Assembly: GCA_036401895.1 (NCBI GenBank)
Contig: DASWTW010000217.1
Span: 1-42,460 of the forward strand
DNA length: 42,460 bases
Reading direction: 5' to 3'
DNA from: LB3-1 sp036401895
GTDB taxonomy: Bacteria; Chloroflexota; Chloroflexia; Chloroflexales; Kallotenuaceae
The notes below the pieces were generated by a model, which was given only the letters and a program-made list of their open reading frames with translations, searched no databases and was not told the DNA's origin. Positions 33,105-41,534 of the stretch are shown here, one piece after another (the stretch's first letter is position 1; each line of letters opens with the position of its first letter). The translations under genes were made by a program, and so were the position numbers.

Positions 33105-33162
33105 AAGAACCTAGAACCAAGAACCTAGAACCTAGAGAAAACAACGTTAGGTTCTTGGTTCT
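33105..33162. repeat. AGAACCN-type repeat between the chemoreceptor gene and cheA
   Basis: AGAACCAAGAACCTA (33113-33127) is exactly mirrored at 33148-33162 around a 20-nt core. The arms are the same sequence as those at 29997-30012/30115-30130. In the minus direction it starts 4 nt after the receptor stop and could form a 15-bp mRNA hairpin before cheA. Confidence 0.7.
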
Positions 33163-33166
33163 TCCT

Positions 33167-34651
33167 TTAGCTGCTACTCGTCAAGCCGTGCAGTCGTTCG
33201 GCGATTGCTGTCAGCGTGGCGGCGGCCTCCGCCATCTGGCGCGATCCGGCGGCGGTCTGTCGCGAAACTTCGGCGACATCGCGCATGGTCTCGACAACCT
33301 GCTCGCTGGCGGTCTGCTGCTGTGAGGTTGCCAGGCTAATCTCCTGCGACGATTGGACCGTGCGCTCGGCCATCATCACGATCGTATCCATAACTTGCCC
33401 TGCGCGATTGGCCAGCAGCGCGCCGCGCTCAACCTCTTTCACACCTTCTTCGGTCGCCATGACCGCCGACGATGTCGCGGCCTGAATCTCGGCGACCACG
33501 CTCTTAACTTCTTTGGCGGCGGCGATCGTGCGGTTGGCCAGATTCTTGACCTCAGCGGCCACAACCGCGAAGCGGCGTCCGTACTCGCCGGCGCCGGCGG
33601 CCTCGATCGCGGCGTTGAGCGAGAGCAGATGCGTTTCGTCGGAGATGTCGTCGATCAGATCGATGATCTCGCCGATCTGCTGGGAGCGCTCGCCCAGCGC
33701 CAGGATACGCGTTGCGACGTCCTGAACTTTGCCCTTGATACGCTCCATGGCCGAGACGCTCTCGTCGACGGCGCTCTGGCCCTGGCTGATATTTTCCAGC
33801 GTGGCGCTGGCCGCATCGCTCACCTGCTCCGCCGACTGCGCGATCTGACGCGAGGTGTAGCCCAGCTCCTCGATCGTCGAGGTGACTTCCGCGACCGCCG
33901 AAGCCTGCTCGGTTGAGCCGCTGGCCTGCTGCTGCGAAGTCGCCGACATCTCGGCGGCGGCGGCGGATAGCTCAGAGGCCAGCTCGATCTGCTGGGAATT
34001 TTTGTCGAGCAGCGTTTTGTTGGTTTCCCATAATTCTTGCGCCCAGCTGCGCGCCTGCGCCGAGCTGCTGTCGAGCGAGCGTGTCGAAAGCATGATCGTC
34101 AGCGTGACCAGCACAAAGGTCAGCAGATAGTTGAGCGTGCTAAAAAGCAGATTCAACATCTGGCTCTCGACGCGCTTGGGAACAATCATCCCGAAGCCTT
34201 CCAGCAGCGCCATCGTGCTGTAGCAGCCCAGCACGATCGCTCCCATGCGCATGCTGTTGCTGATGCCGCTCATGAGGCCGGCCAGAATCACCGGCAGCAC
34301 GTAGTACACCGGCACCGGGCCGGTGATGCCGTTGTAGGCCCAGATCTCGAAGGTGATCGCGATCATCAGATAGAACAGGCTCAGCTTCCCCGCCATCGCC
34401 ACATGATCGCGGAAGGCCAGCAGCAGCACGGGAATTCCGGCCAGCACCGACAGCACCGAGACGCCTAGCGGCCAGAGCAGATTCTGCTCACGGGTTTGCA
34501 GCCAGACCAGAAAGATCACGGTCGCCATAAAGCCGAACCCGACCAGCCCGCCGATGCCGACCGCCTGAACCAGCGGACGATAACGGGACGTGTCATCGGC
34601 ATCCTCAGTCGTTACTTCAGGAACCAAGCGTTGTACAATCGACAGGTTCAT
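33167..34651 (-). CDS. Methyl-accepting chemotaxis protein with multi-spanning membrane domain
   Basis: 494 residues. The first 200 contain about six membrane helices (for example GIGGLVGFGFMATVIFLVWL in part, and LLFSTLNYLLTFVLVTLTIML) with only short loops, instead of the usual two helices around a periplasmic sensor. No HAMP domain follows; a coiled-coil signalling domain does (about 225-490), with the tip DETHLLSLNAAIEAAGAGEYGRRFAVVAAEV, where the common QTNLLALN reads ETHLLSLN. It probably senses a membrane-linked or hydrophobic signal. Its ATG overlaps the upstream cheW stop by 4 nt. Confidence 0.92.
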   Translation of the reverse strand: MNLSIVQRLVPEVTTEDADDTSRYRPLVQAVGIGGLVGFGFMATVIFLVWLQTREQNLLWPLGVSVLSVLAGIPVLLLAFRDHVAMAGKLSLFYLMIAITFEIWAYNGITGPVPVYYVLPVILAGLMSGISNSMRMGAIVLGCYSTMALLEGFGMIVPKRVESQMLNLLFSTLNYLLTFVLVTLTIMLSTRSLDSSSAQARSWAQELWETNKTLLDKNSQQIELASELSAAAAEMSATSQQQASGSTEQASAVAEVTSTIEELGYTSRQIAQSAEQVSDAASATLENISQGQSAVDESVSAMERIKGKVQDVATRILALGERSQQIGEIIDLIDDISDETHLLSLNAAIEAAGAGEYGRRFAVVAAEVKNLANRTIAAAKEVKSVVAEIQAATSSAVMATEEGVKEVERGALLANRAGQVMDTIVMMAERTVQSSQEISLATSQQQTASEQVVETMRDVAEVSRQTAAGSRQMAEAAATLTAIAERLHGLTSSS

Positions 34652-35016
34652 GGGGCATCGTGTCCAATCTGACGTGCGAGCTGCACAAGATCAACCAACG
34701 GCATCAGTTCAGTCTCGTCAAGAATACATCCACACACGGCGGGATGCGCCAGCGGCGCGATCCAGGCCGGAAGTTCAAACTGCGGCAGGCGGCCGCGCAG
34801 GTCGGCGTGGCGCACGCGGAGTGTAATGTTGCGCTGCTCGTCGGCGACCACCAGCCCGAACTGCTCGTCCGCGGCGGTAGTATCGCCCAGCAGATCCGCC
34901 AGCCCCGGCAGCGATGGGCTCGTTGCCACGCGCTGAAGGCTGCGTACCGTGTGACGCGGCACAGCGTAGCGCTGCCGGCCTGCGACCACGACGATGAACT
35001 GCTCAGCCTGCATCAT
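34648..35016 (-). CDS. cheW: CheW-like coupling protein (second in operon)
   Basis: 122 residues from ATG 35016 (or the adjacent ATG 35013). The start lies inside the end of the upstream cheW gene, with GGCGAG just before it, so translation is coupled; the longer frame to 35049 is rejected. A short CheW fold: FIVVVAGRQRYAVPRHTVRSL, FGLVVADEQRNITLRV and a C-terminal GCILDETELMPLVDLVQLARQ. It bridges receptor and CheA. The pairwise divergence from the other CheW suggests distinct positions in the array. Confidence 0.85.
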   Translation of the reverse strand: MMQAEQFIVVVAGRQRYAVPRHTVRSLQRVATSPSLPGLADLLGDTTAADEQFGLVVADEQRNITLRVRHADLRGRLPQFELPAWIAPLAHPAVCGCILDETELMPLVDLVQLARQIGHDAP

Positions 35017-35461
35017 TGCTCGCCGTGATCGCCGCAAACACAGCCTCAAGATCGATCAGCGCTACCGGCTGCTCCTCGTGGACGATCAGGCCCGTCAGGT
35101 AGTGCGCCTGCGCCGGCGGTAGCGACGACGGCAGCGGCTCGATCGCGCGATCGTCACGCTCCACAATATCCGCCACCGCGTCGCCGACGATCCCGGCGTG
35201 GATACTGTTGTGCTCAACGACGATGATCCGTGAGCTGCGTCCCGGCGCTGGCCTGCCAATGCCTAGCAGCGAGCGCACGTCGATCACCGGCAGGATCGCG
35301 CCGCGATGGTGCAGCATGCCAAGCACGGTAGTCGGCGTTCCGGGGATCGGAGTCGGCACGCGCCAGCGAATGACCTCGCGCACAACTTCCATCGGCAAGC
35401 CGTAATGCTCATCCGCCAGCTTGCAGAGCAGGAATCGTATCGTCTCGGTAGCTACAGTCAT
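35003..35461 (-). CDS. cheW: CheW coupling protein (first in operon)
   Basis: 152 residues from ATG 35461; the frame runs upstream to 35614, but those residues are not CheW-like. Complete CheW domain: FLLCKLADEHYGLPMEVVREVIRW, GMLHHRGAILPVIDVRSLLG, RIIVVEHNSIHAGIVGDAVADIV, and GLIVHEEQPVALIDLEAVF. It is the first gene of the chemosensory block. No strong Shine-Dalgarno is visible; a TATTCT element about 35 nt upstream may be the -10. Confidence 0.92.
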   Translation of the reverse strand: MTVATETIRFLLCKLADEHYGLPMEVVREVIRWRVPTPIPGTPTTVLGMLHHRGAILPVIDVRSLLGIGRPAPGRSSRIIVVEHNSIHAGIVGDAVADIVERDDRAIEPLPSSLPPAQAHYLTGLIVHEEQPVALIDLEAVFAAITASNDAG

Positions 35462-35606
35462 ACATTCACAATCTTGATGGGGGCGTGTAGCGTCAGAATA
35501 ACCAGCGGCTATGATCGGGTCAAGCAAAGGTGCTAGTACGAGAGGTATGCTGCTCCTCAGTACTCTTGCGTCCGAAGTACAGGCATGCGGCGGCGATCGC
35601 TGACGC

Positions 35607-35615
35607 TGGTACAAT
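35607..35615 (+). promoter_or_regulatory. Extended -10 promoter of the HAD-FGE pair
   Basis: TGGTACAAT at 35607-35615, with transcription expected near 35622 and AAGGAG (35636-35641) 10 nt before ATG 35652. Unlike the nfo case this gives an ordinary short leader. Confidence 0.5.
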
Positions 35616-35651
35616 CCCTGTAGCTGGTGTTACACAAGGAGCATCGATACA

Positions 35652-36335
35652 ATGACTATACATAATCATCAAATGCCGGGGCAGCGCGGCGTTCTGTGGG
35701 ATGTCGACGGGACACTGATCGACTCGGGCGATTATCACTGGCTGGCCTGGCACGAGACCATGGCCGCCGAGGGCTTCGATCTAAGCCGCGATCGCTTTGC
35801 AGCAACGTTCGGCTGGCGCAACGATGCGATTCTGCGCGATTGGATGGGCGCGGATCTGGCCGATGCCGAGATCGGGCGGATCGGCGATCTCAAGGAGGCG
35901 CGCTACCGTGAGCTGATGGCTGAGCGCGGCGTGCAGCCGCTGCCGGGCGTGCGGCGCTGGCTGGAAGCGCTTCACGCAGCCGGCTGGCGACAGGCGGTCG
36001 CATCCTCGGCGCCACGGCTCAACGTCGAGGCGATTCTTGCCGCGCTGGAGATCGAGCACTTCTTTGAAGCGATTACGTCGGCTGAGGATGTCCAGCGCGG
36101 CAAGCCCGACCCGCAGGTGTTTCTGGTCGCGGCCGAGAAGCTGGGCATCGCGCCTGATCGCTGCGTGGTGGTGGAGGATGCACCGGCCGGAGTCGAGGGC
36201 GGACGCCGCGCCGGAATGGCCACCGTGGGCGTGCTCTGGTCGCATCCCGAGCTGAGCGCGGATCTGGTGGTGCGCACGCTCGACGAGCTGCCGCCGGATG
36301 CCTTCGATCGGCTGCTGGCTCGCGAGCCACGATGA
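35652..36335 (+). CDS. HAD-superfamily phosphatase, beta-phosphoglucomutase-like
   Basis: 227 residues; ATG 35652 with AAGGAG 10 nt upstream. Motif I WDVDGTLIDSGDYHW, motif II Ser in AVASSAPR, Lys in QRGKPDPQVFL and motif IV CVVVEDAPAGVEGG. Subclass I helical cap. It hydrolyses or isomerises a small phosphate ester, probably a sugar phosphate. Its stop overlaps the start of the next gene (ATGA). Confidence 0.9.
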   Translation: MTIHNHQMPGQRGVLWDVDGTLIDSGDYHWLAWHETMAAEGFDLSRDRFAATFGWRNDAILRDWMGADLADAEIGRIGDLKEARYRELMAERGVQPLPGVRRWLEALHAAGWRQAVASSAPRLNVEAILAALEIEHFFEAITSAEDVQRGKPDPQVFLVAAEKLGIAPDRCVVVEDAPAGVEGGRRAGMATVGVLWSHPELSADLVVRTLDELPPDAFDRLLAREPR

Positions 36336-37165
36336 GCGGCGCCGAACAGCTCCAGGCGCTGCTGCCCGAGATGATCACGATTCCGGCCGGCGCGTTTCGC
36401 ATGGGCACGCTCGACGCCGATCGATCAGCGCTGGCGAAGCGCTATGGCGGCACCCGCGAAAGCTACGCCGAGGAATCGCCGCAGCACGAGGTCTGGGTCG
36501 AGACGTTTGCGATCGCGCAGGTGCCGGTGACCAGCGCGCTGTATGCAGTTTTTCAAGCGGCCACGGACGCCCATCGCCCGATTGTGTGGGGCGGCGCGCT
36601 GCCCGACGAGCTGCGCGATCATCCTGTGGTGGACGTAAGCTGGCACGAGGCGCAGGCGTTCTGCGTCTGGCTCGGCGAGCAGACCGGGCGGCGCTACCGG
36701 TTGCCGACAGAGGCCGAGTGGGAAAAAGCGGCGCGCGGCGTCGACGGGCGCGTCTTTCCCTGGGGCGATGAGCTCGATCTCCAGCGCTGCAACGTTCGCG
36801 AGAGCGGCCTCGGAATCACAACGCCGGTCGGGCAATATCCGGCGGGCGCATCGCCGTATGGTGTGCTGGAGATGGCCGGCTCTGTCTGGGAGTGGACGCA
36901 ATCGCTTCAGGCGTCCTATCCCTACCACGCCGACGATGGGCGCAACGGCAGCAAGCCACGCAGCGAGCGGCGCACACCACGCTTTTTACAGCGTTTGCTG
37001 CGCACTGCGCCCGAGCATGCCCCGCCGCCGGTTGAGACGCGACGCATCATTCGCGGCGGCTGCTTCGCCAATCCCGAGGGCTTTGCGCGCTGCGCCTGTC
37101 GTCTGCGACTTCAGCCGGAGCGCCGAACGCCGTTTCTGGGTATTCGTCTGGCGCTGGATGGCTAA
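36332..37165 (+). CDS. Formylglycine-generating-enzyme (SUMF1) family protein
   Basis: 277 residues, overlapping the HAD gene by 4 nt. FGE-sulfatase fold: ITIPAGAFRMGTLD at the start, PQHEVWVETFAIAQVPVTSALY, the signature VVDVSWHEAQAFCVWLGEQ, YRLPTEAEWEKAARG, FPWGDELD, MAGSVWEWTQS, and RIIRGGCFANPEGFARCACRL before the closing LGIRLALDG. True FGEs oxidise a sulfatase cysteine using Cu and two Cys near the C-terminus. Cys residues occur here (GGC, RCAC) but not in the usual spacing, and no sulfatase gene is present, so a different substrate or a non-catalytic role is possible. Confidence 0.88.
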   Translation: MSGAEQLQALLPEMITIPAGAFRMGTLDADRSALAKRYGGTRESYAEESPQHEVWVETFAIAQVPVTSALYAVFQAATDAHRPIVWGGALPDELRDHPVVDVSWHEAQAFCVWLGEQTGRRYRLPTEAEWEKAARGVDGRVFPWGDELDLQRCNVRESGLGITTPVGQYPAGASPYGVLEMAGSVWEWTQSLQASYPYHADDGRNGSKPRSERRTPRFLQRLLRTAPEHAPPPVETRRIIRGGCFANPEGFARCACRLRLQPERRTPFLGIRLALDG

Positions 37166-37235
37166 CTGGCTCAAGGACACACGGCCGGCGTGTCCCTGCG
37201 ATTGTTCTAACTCTGCATACCTCAAGCATAAAAAC

Positions 37236-37267
37236 CGCGCCGGTCAGAGTTCTTCCTGACCGGCGCG
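37236..37267. terminator. Bidirectional terminator between FGE-like and TgpA-like genes
   Basis: CGCGCCGGTCAG and CTGACCGGCGCG make a perfect 12-bp stem with an 8-nt loop. AAAA precedes it and TCTTCTTT follows, suiting both convergent transcripts. Confidence 0.8.
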
Positions 37268-37280
37268 TCTTCTTTGCGGC

Positions 37281-39752
37281 TTACCGTCGCTTGCGAGTAT
37301 TCGCTCGTCGTCGGCTGAGCCGCACGCCATCGTCTTTGTTCTTACGATCGCGGCCCATGCCGACCCAGCGGCTGAACAGCGTTCCCAGCAGCGGCCAGCG
37401 AATCTGCTCCCATGCCTGCTCGACGATGCCCGGCTGCACGGCCTGAGCAGAGCGCGGGCTGTAGCGCTCACGAGTGTAGGCGGTGGCAATATCGTTGAGC
37501 GGCGAGCGATGGGCGGGCATGTGCTCGGCCAGCTGGAGCGCAAACTCACGCGGCGTGGCGGACTCTTTGGGCCCAATACCGGCCCAGCGCGCGATCCGCA
37601 GCGTGCGCGTATAGGCCAGCGCTGCCGCTCCCACGCCGTTCGGCCGTCGCAGGAAGATGAACAGCACCACCGCGATCGCCGCGAGTCCGCCGCCGACGGT
37701 GCCGTTGCGGATCAGGGCTGCTCGTCGCGCTGCCGCTTCCTGCTCGGCAATCAGCTTGTTGATCGCATCAGGATTGGAGATTCCGCGCTCCTGCTCGGCC
37801 AGCCGGCGCTCCAGCTCTTCCAGCGTGATATTGCGGCCCGTGAACAGCTCGCTGGGATCGCTGCTCTCGGAGCCTTCCGCGCCTGTCTGATCCGCCGACT
37901 CGGGTCGCTCAGGCGGCGTGGCGTACGATGCAGGCGTCGGCTCGAAGCGCTGCCAGCCGAAGCCGGAGAAATACACTTCGACCCAGGTATGCGCGACGTT
38001 CTGTCGCACCTCATACACGCCTTTTTCGCTGCTGTACACGCCACCCGCGTAGCCGGAGACCAGCCGCGCCGGAACGCCCTGTGAGCGCAGCATTACTGCC
38101 ATCGCGGAGGCGAAATAATCGCAGTAGCCGCGCTGAAGGTCGAACAAGAACCAGTCGACGCGATCCCGGTCTTCGGGCGGGAAGGGAATCTTCTCGTCGT
38201 AGGTGAACGTGCGCAGATAGTTCTGGATCGCCTCGGCCTTATCGTACGGATTGGTCGCTGCTCCGGCCAGCTCCTGGGCTTTGGCCTTGACCTGATCAAG
38301 CTGGTTGCCCTCGGGCAGCTGGAGGTAGCGCTGGAGCCAGGGCGCGTACTCGGCCGGTACCTGGCGCAGGCTCTGCTTGTCGGCGACGCTCACCAGCGAG
38401 TTGACGGTGTACTCCGTGCCGGAGCGCACGCCGCTGGATTGCGCTGTGAAGAGCGAGGTGTCGGTATAGTTGGCGACGGTGTTGCCGTCTACGTTGATAA
38501 ACGAGTGCTTGACGTGAATCGGCACGCTGACCGTTACCGGCTGTGTCGCCGCAAAGAGCGTCGGCTGCGGGAAGTTCTGGCGCATGGTGTAGGTCTGCGT
38601 GACCACCGAGCGCTCGACGGTGTCCAGCTGCGACATGCCTTTGCCGGCCTCGATCGGCGTTCGCGCGCGCTCTTCCTGATCCAGGCCCAGCGTCGCCGCC
38701 GCGACCTGTCCTGTTGTGTCGGACCAGGTGAGCCCGCCCGGCCCGAAGTCGCCCACATAGCGATCGTAGGCTGTGGCGCGCCAGTAGTCGAAGTAGGGCT
38801 TGCCCTCGCCGTCAACCGACTTAACCTCCATCACCAGCTCATTGCCCAGCGATCGCGCGCCGCCCAGGTTCAGGGCGCGTCCGCCGAAGAAGCCGCCGCC
38901 GCTGGCGTTGGCCGGCGCGTTGATGTTGGAGAAGGCTTTATCCCAGCTATTCTGGATATTCTGCCAGGGCTGGCGCACGCGCTGCCAGACATGCGCCACC
39001 TGCGCGCTGGTGATCCGCGTGGGCATCAGTGTTGTGACGGTAAGCAGCAGCGCCACCACCATCGCGCCTGAGGCCACGAAGCGCCAGCCGAGCAGATCCG
39101 GCACCTCGATCATAGCCGCGTTCCAGGTATGCTCGCGGTTGAGATAGCTCTGGTGAACCAGCAGAAGCAGGCTCGCTCCCGTGAACAGGTAGAACAGGAT
39201 CGCCGGCGGCTTGGGCGAGGCGTAGGTCAGATTGACAAGCAGGATCATGGCGTTCACGATCAGCGGCGCCCACGACCAGCCGCGCCGGATCAGCATCCAC
39301 ATCGTCCCGTAGGCCAGCGCCCAGGCCATCAGCGCCAGCACCGTGATGAAGAGCAGCAGATCCTCGCCGGTGCCGCCGTTGGTCAGGATGCGCATCAAGA
39401 TAATCGCCCGGATCAGAATTTCAGTCGCCTGATCCCGCCAGGTCGGCAGCGCGTCTCCCAGCAGCGGCCCGATGCGATTAACGGCCCAGGCGACGCCAAG
39501 CACGACGCTCAGGCTGTGCGCCAGCCATTTGGGCAGCCAGCGCGCATGGGCAAAGCCCGCGCCCACGACGATGCCGCCGATCGCGACGACCAGCAGCAAT
39601 TGCAGGCCACGCGCCCAGTTCGACGCCGCGATGCTCTGCACGGTCGACAGTGTCATTGTCGCGCCGAGCAGAATCGTGATCAGAACTGGTCCGAGTTGCG
39701 TAACGCCGGACGCTGGCCGACGCCGATGAAGCACTGGTGTTACTACTGCCAT
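37281..39752 (-). CDS. TgpA-like membrane transglutaminase (DUF3488-transglutaminase-DUF4129)
   Basis: 823 residues. About six or more membrane helices in the first 240 residues, an exported region (about 240-500), a transglutaminase core (about 500-620) with the nucleophile Cys in RGYCDYFASAMAVMLR, His in NVAHTWVEVYF, and FEPTP, where the third catalytic residue is Glu rather than Asp, as is often seen in this family. A further helix (about 700-720, VGGGLAAIAVVLFIFL) precedes a cytosolic DUF4129-like segment and a basic tail. TgpA is an essential periplasmic-facing transglutaminase in Pseudomonas; in other phyla it is often beside MoxR and DUF58 genes, which are absent here. Confidence 0.9.
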   Translation of the reverse strand: MAVVTPVLHRRRPASGVTQLGPVLITILLGATMTLSTVQSIAASNWARGLQLLLVVAIGGIVVGAGFAHARWLPKWLAHSLSVVLGVAWAVNRIGPLLGDALPTWRDQATEILIRAIILMRILTNGGTGEDLLLFITVLALMAWALAYGTMWMLIRRGWSWAPLIVNAMILLVNLTYASPKPPAILFYLFTGASLLLLVHQSYLNREHTWNAAMIEVPDLLGWRFVASGAMVVALLLTVTTLMPTRITSAQVAHVWQRVRQPWQNIQNSWDKAFSNINAPANASGGGFFGGRALNLGGARSLGNELVMEVKSVDGEGKPYFDYWRATAYDRYVGDFGPGGLTWSDTTGQVAAATLGLDQEERARTPIEAGKGMSQLDTVERSVVTQTYTMRQNFPQPTLFAATQPVTVSVPIHVKHSFINVDGNTVANYTDTSLFTAQSSGVRSGTEYTVNSLVSVADKQSLRQVPAEYAPWLQRYLQLPEGNQLDQVKAKAQELAGAATNPYDKAEAIQNYLRTFTYDEKIPFPPEDRDRVDWFLFDLQRGYCDYFASAMAVMLRSQGVPARLVSGYAGGVYSSEKGVYEVRQNVAHTWVEVYFSGFGWQRFEPTPASYATPPERPESADQTGAEGSESSDPSELFTGRNITLEELERRLAEQERGISNPDAINKLIAEQEAAARRAALIRNGTVGGGLAAIAVVLFIFLRRPNGVGAAALAYTRTLRIARWAGIGPKESATPREFALQLAEHMPAHRSPLNDIATAYTRERYSPRSAQAVQPGIVEQAWEQIRWPLLGTLFSRWVGMGRDRKNKDDGVRLSRRRANTRKRR

Positions 39753-39803
39753 AGTGTCTGGATGGAGATGTCAACGCCTGTGATGCGGCAACATCCGCCA
39801 TGA

Positions 39804-40577
39804 TTAAGCGTTCAGCTTGGAAAATACTCGATGCGCGTTGTCCCAGGTTGTTTGTACAACGTCGTCGTATGGTATACCACGCAGCGCGGCGATTCGTTCA
39901 GCCACGAAGTGAACTCGCGCCGGCTCGTTGCGCTTGCCCCGGTGTGGATGTGGCGAGAGATACGGGCAATCGGTCTCGATCAACAGGCGATCGAGCGGGA
40001 CGCGCTGCGCGACTTCGTGGAGATCAGTTGCTTTGGGGAAGGTAACCGGCCCGGCCAGCGAGATATACGCGCCCAGCTCAAGGCAGGCGGCGGCGTAGGC
40101 CCAATCGCCGCTGAAGGCATGCATAACAATCGTGAGGCCCTGCGCAGACTCAGATAGAATCCGCACGGTGTCGGCCTGTGCATCGCGGGCGTGGATCACC
40201 ACCGGCAGCTTGTGCTCGTGTGCGAGAGCCAGCTGCTGACGAAACAGCGCGTGCTGTGCATCCTGCGGCGCGCGGTTATGGTGATAGTCCAGGCCGATCT
40301 CGCCTAGCGCGACGACTTTGGGCTGCTGAAGCAGCGCGATGATCTCGCGCAGATGCTCGGCGGTCGTCTCAAGCGCGTAGTGCGGCTGAATCCCGGCGGT
40401 CGCAAAGACCTGAGGATGCTCGGCGGCAAGCGCGGCGCTGGCGTAGCTCGACGGCAGGTCGTAGCCGATGTTGATCAGCCGAGCGACACCAGCCGCCGTG
40501 GCGCGCTCCAGCACCTCGGCGCGATCGGCGTTGAAAGCCTCGATATGAACATGAGCATGTGTGTCGATCAATGGCAC
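39804..40577 (-). CDS. TatD-family metal-dependent deoxyribonuclease
   Basis: 257 residues from GTG 40577, needed for the family start MPLIDTHAHVH. TIM-barrel hydrolase with metal ligands in order: His7 and His9 (DTHAHVH), Glu93 (ALGEIGLDYH), His129 (VIHARD), His153 (VMHAFSG) and Asp203 (IETDCPYLSPHPHRGKRNEP). Members act as 3'-5' exonucleases in DNA repair and RNA or D-Tyr-tRNA quality control. The start lies 6 nt after a -10 element. Confidence 0.94.
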   Translation of the reverse strand: MPLIDTHAHVHIEAFNADRAEVLERATAAGVARLINIGYDLPSSYASAALAAEHPQVFATAGIQPHYALETTAEHLREIIALLQQPKVVALGEIGLDYHHNRAPQDAQHALFRQQLALAHEHKLPVVIHARDAQADTVRILSESAQGLTIVMHAFSGDWAYAAACLELGAYISLAGPVTFPKATDLHEVAQRVPLDRLLIETDCPYLSPHPHRGKRNEPARVHFVAERIAALRGIPYDDVVQTTWDNAHRVFSKLNA

Positions 40578-40592
40578 ATAACGATTCTACCA
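40575..40592 (-). promoter_or_regulatory. Extended -10 promoter abutting the TatD start (leaderless)
   Basis: On the minus strand TGGTAGAAT (40592-40584) is followed after 6 nt by GTG (40577-40575). There is no room for a Shine-Dalgarno, so a leaderless mRNA is predicted. The 40593-40698 gap shows no gene. Confidence 0.5.
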
Positions 40593-40698
40593 TAGAAACT
40601 CGGTTAAAATCGAGGTACGCGTCGCGTGAGGTGGAGTGAGGCTTGTTAAAGCTTCGGGGCGATGCTGTACACTGCGAATGGCTACGATCTGTTTTCGG

Positions 40699-41388
40699 CT
40701 AAGAGCGATCCCTCAGCTGTGGGAGTCTGCTGCTGGACAAACCTCGATAGACGGCGTAGATCAGTGCTATGCTACCGGTTATAACTGCCGCGACGTATAG
40801 TGTAGCGTAGCCAAGTGCATGGAAGAGAAGACTCCCGCCGATTCCGCCGCTCAGAAATGCCGAGATCACGAGCAAGCTCACATGCAGCCTGCGTTGTTCA
40901 ACCTGCGCGCCGGTGAACAGCTGGCCTACAAAGATGCCGAGATCCGTAAACATGCCCGTGAGGTGCGAGGTGCGCAGGATGCTGCCGCTATACGTGGAGA
41001 CCATGGCATTCTGAAGGCCAGACGCTGCGCAGGCCAGGTACATGCCGAGAACCACGTGATGATTGAGCAGTGGTACCGCGCCGAGCAATACCAGCGACTC
41101 AATCACTAACGCGATGCTATACCGGCGAGGAAGTGCGAGCGGATCATCCTTGATGATCGCTCCACTGATGGCGGCACCGCCGACGAACGAGCCGATCACG
41201 GCCAGGAGGTGCCAGACGTTGGGCCACTGCGCGTCTGTAATCGCGGCAGCCAGCAATGAGGTTGTGCCGGTGAGATGGGTAAAGGCTTGATGCTGAAAGC
41301 TCAAGACGCCGACGACGTTGATGATTCCGGCAGCGCATGCCAGAATCCAGGCCACTGCCCAGGCCCAAGGAGGTAATCGTGTAGACAT
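40699..41388 (-). CDS. YoaK-like DUF1275 membrane protein
   Basis: 229 residues, six or seven membrane helices. The opening WAVAWILACAAGIINVVGVLSF and AFTHLTGTTSLLA, and the central ACAASGLQNAMVSTYSGSILRTSHLTGMFTDLG, are the conserved DUF1275 signatures. The family's function is not established; a transporter or permease role has been suggested. It stands alone, divergent from a HAD gene. Confidence 0.9.
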   Translation of the reverse strand: MSTRLPPWAWAVAWILACAAGIINVVGVLSFQHQAFTHLTGTTSLLAAAITDAQWPNVWHLLAVIGSFVGGAAISGAIIKDDPLALPRRYSIALVIESLVLLGAVPLLNHHVVLGMYLACAASGLQNAMVSTYSGSILRTSHLTGMFTDLGIFVGQLFTGAQVEQRRLHVSLLVISAFLSGGIGGSLLFHALGYATLYVAAVITGSIALIYAVYRGLSSSRLPQLRDRS

Positions 41389-41453
41389 TGGTGTTGGTAG
41401 TAAATTGTAGTTGTACGTCGAAGCCCAGAGCTATGCTGCAACGCCAACGTAGA

Positions 41454-41459
41454 ATTATA
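41454..41459 (-). promoter_or_regulatory. -10 element of the DUF1275 gene
   Basis: A perfect TATAAT on the minus strand, giving a leader of about 58 nt before ATG 41388. No clear -35. Confidence 0.4.
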
Positions 41460-41534
41460 GATGCGCTCTGAATACCTGATACCGAGGCAAGGTAGAGCTA
41501 TTATACATGGCAGCAAGCAAGATGGAGCATCCTC

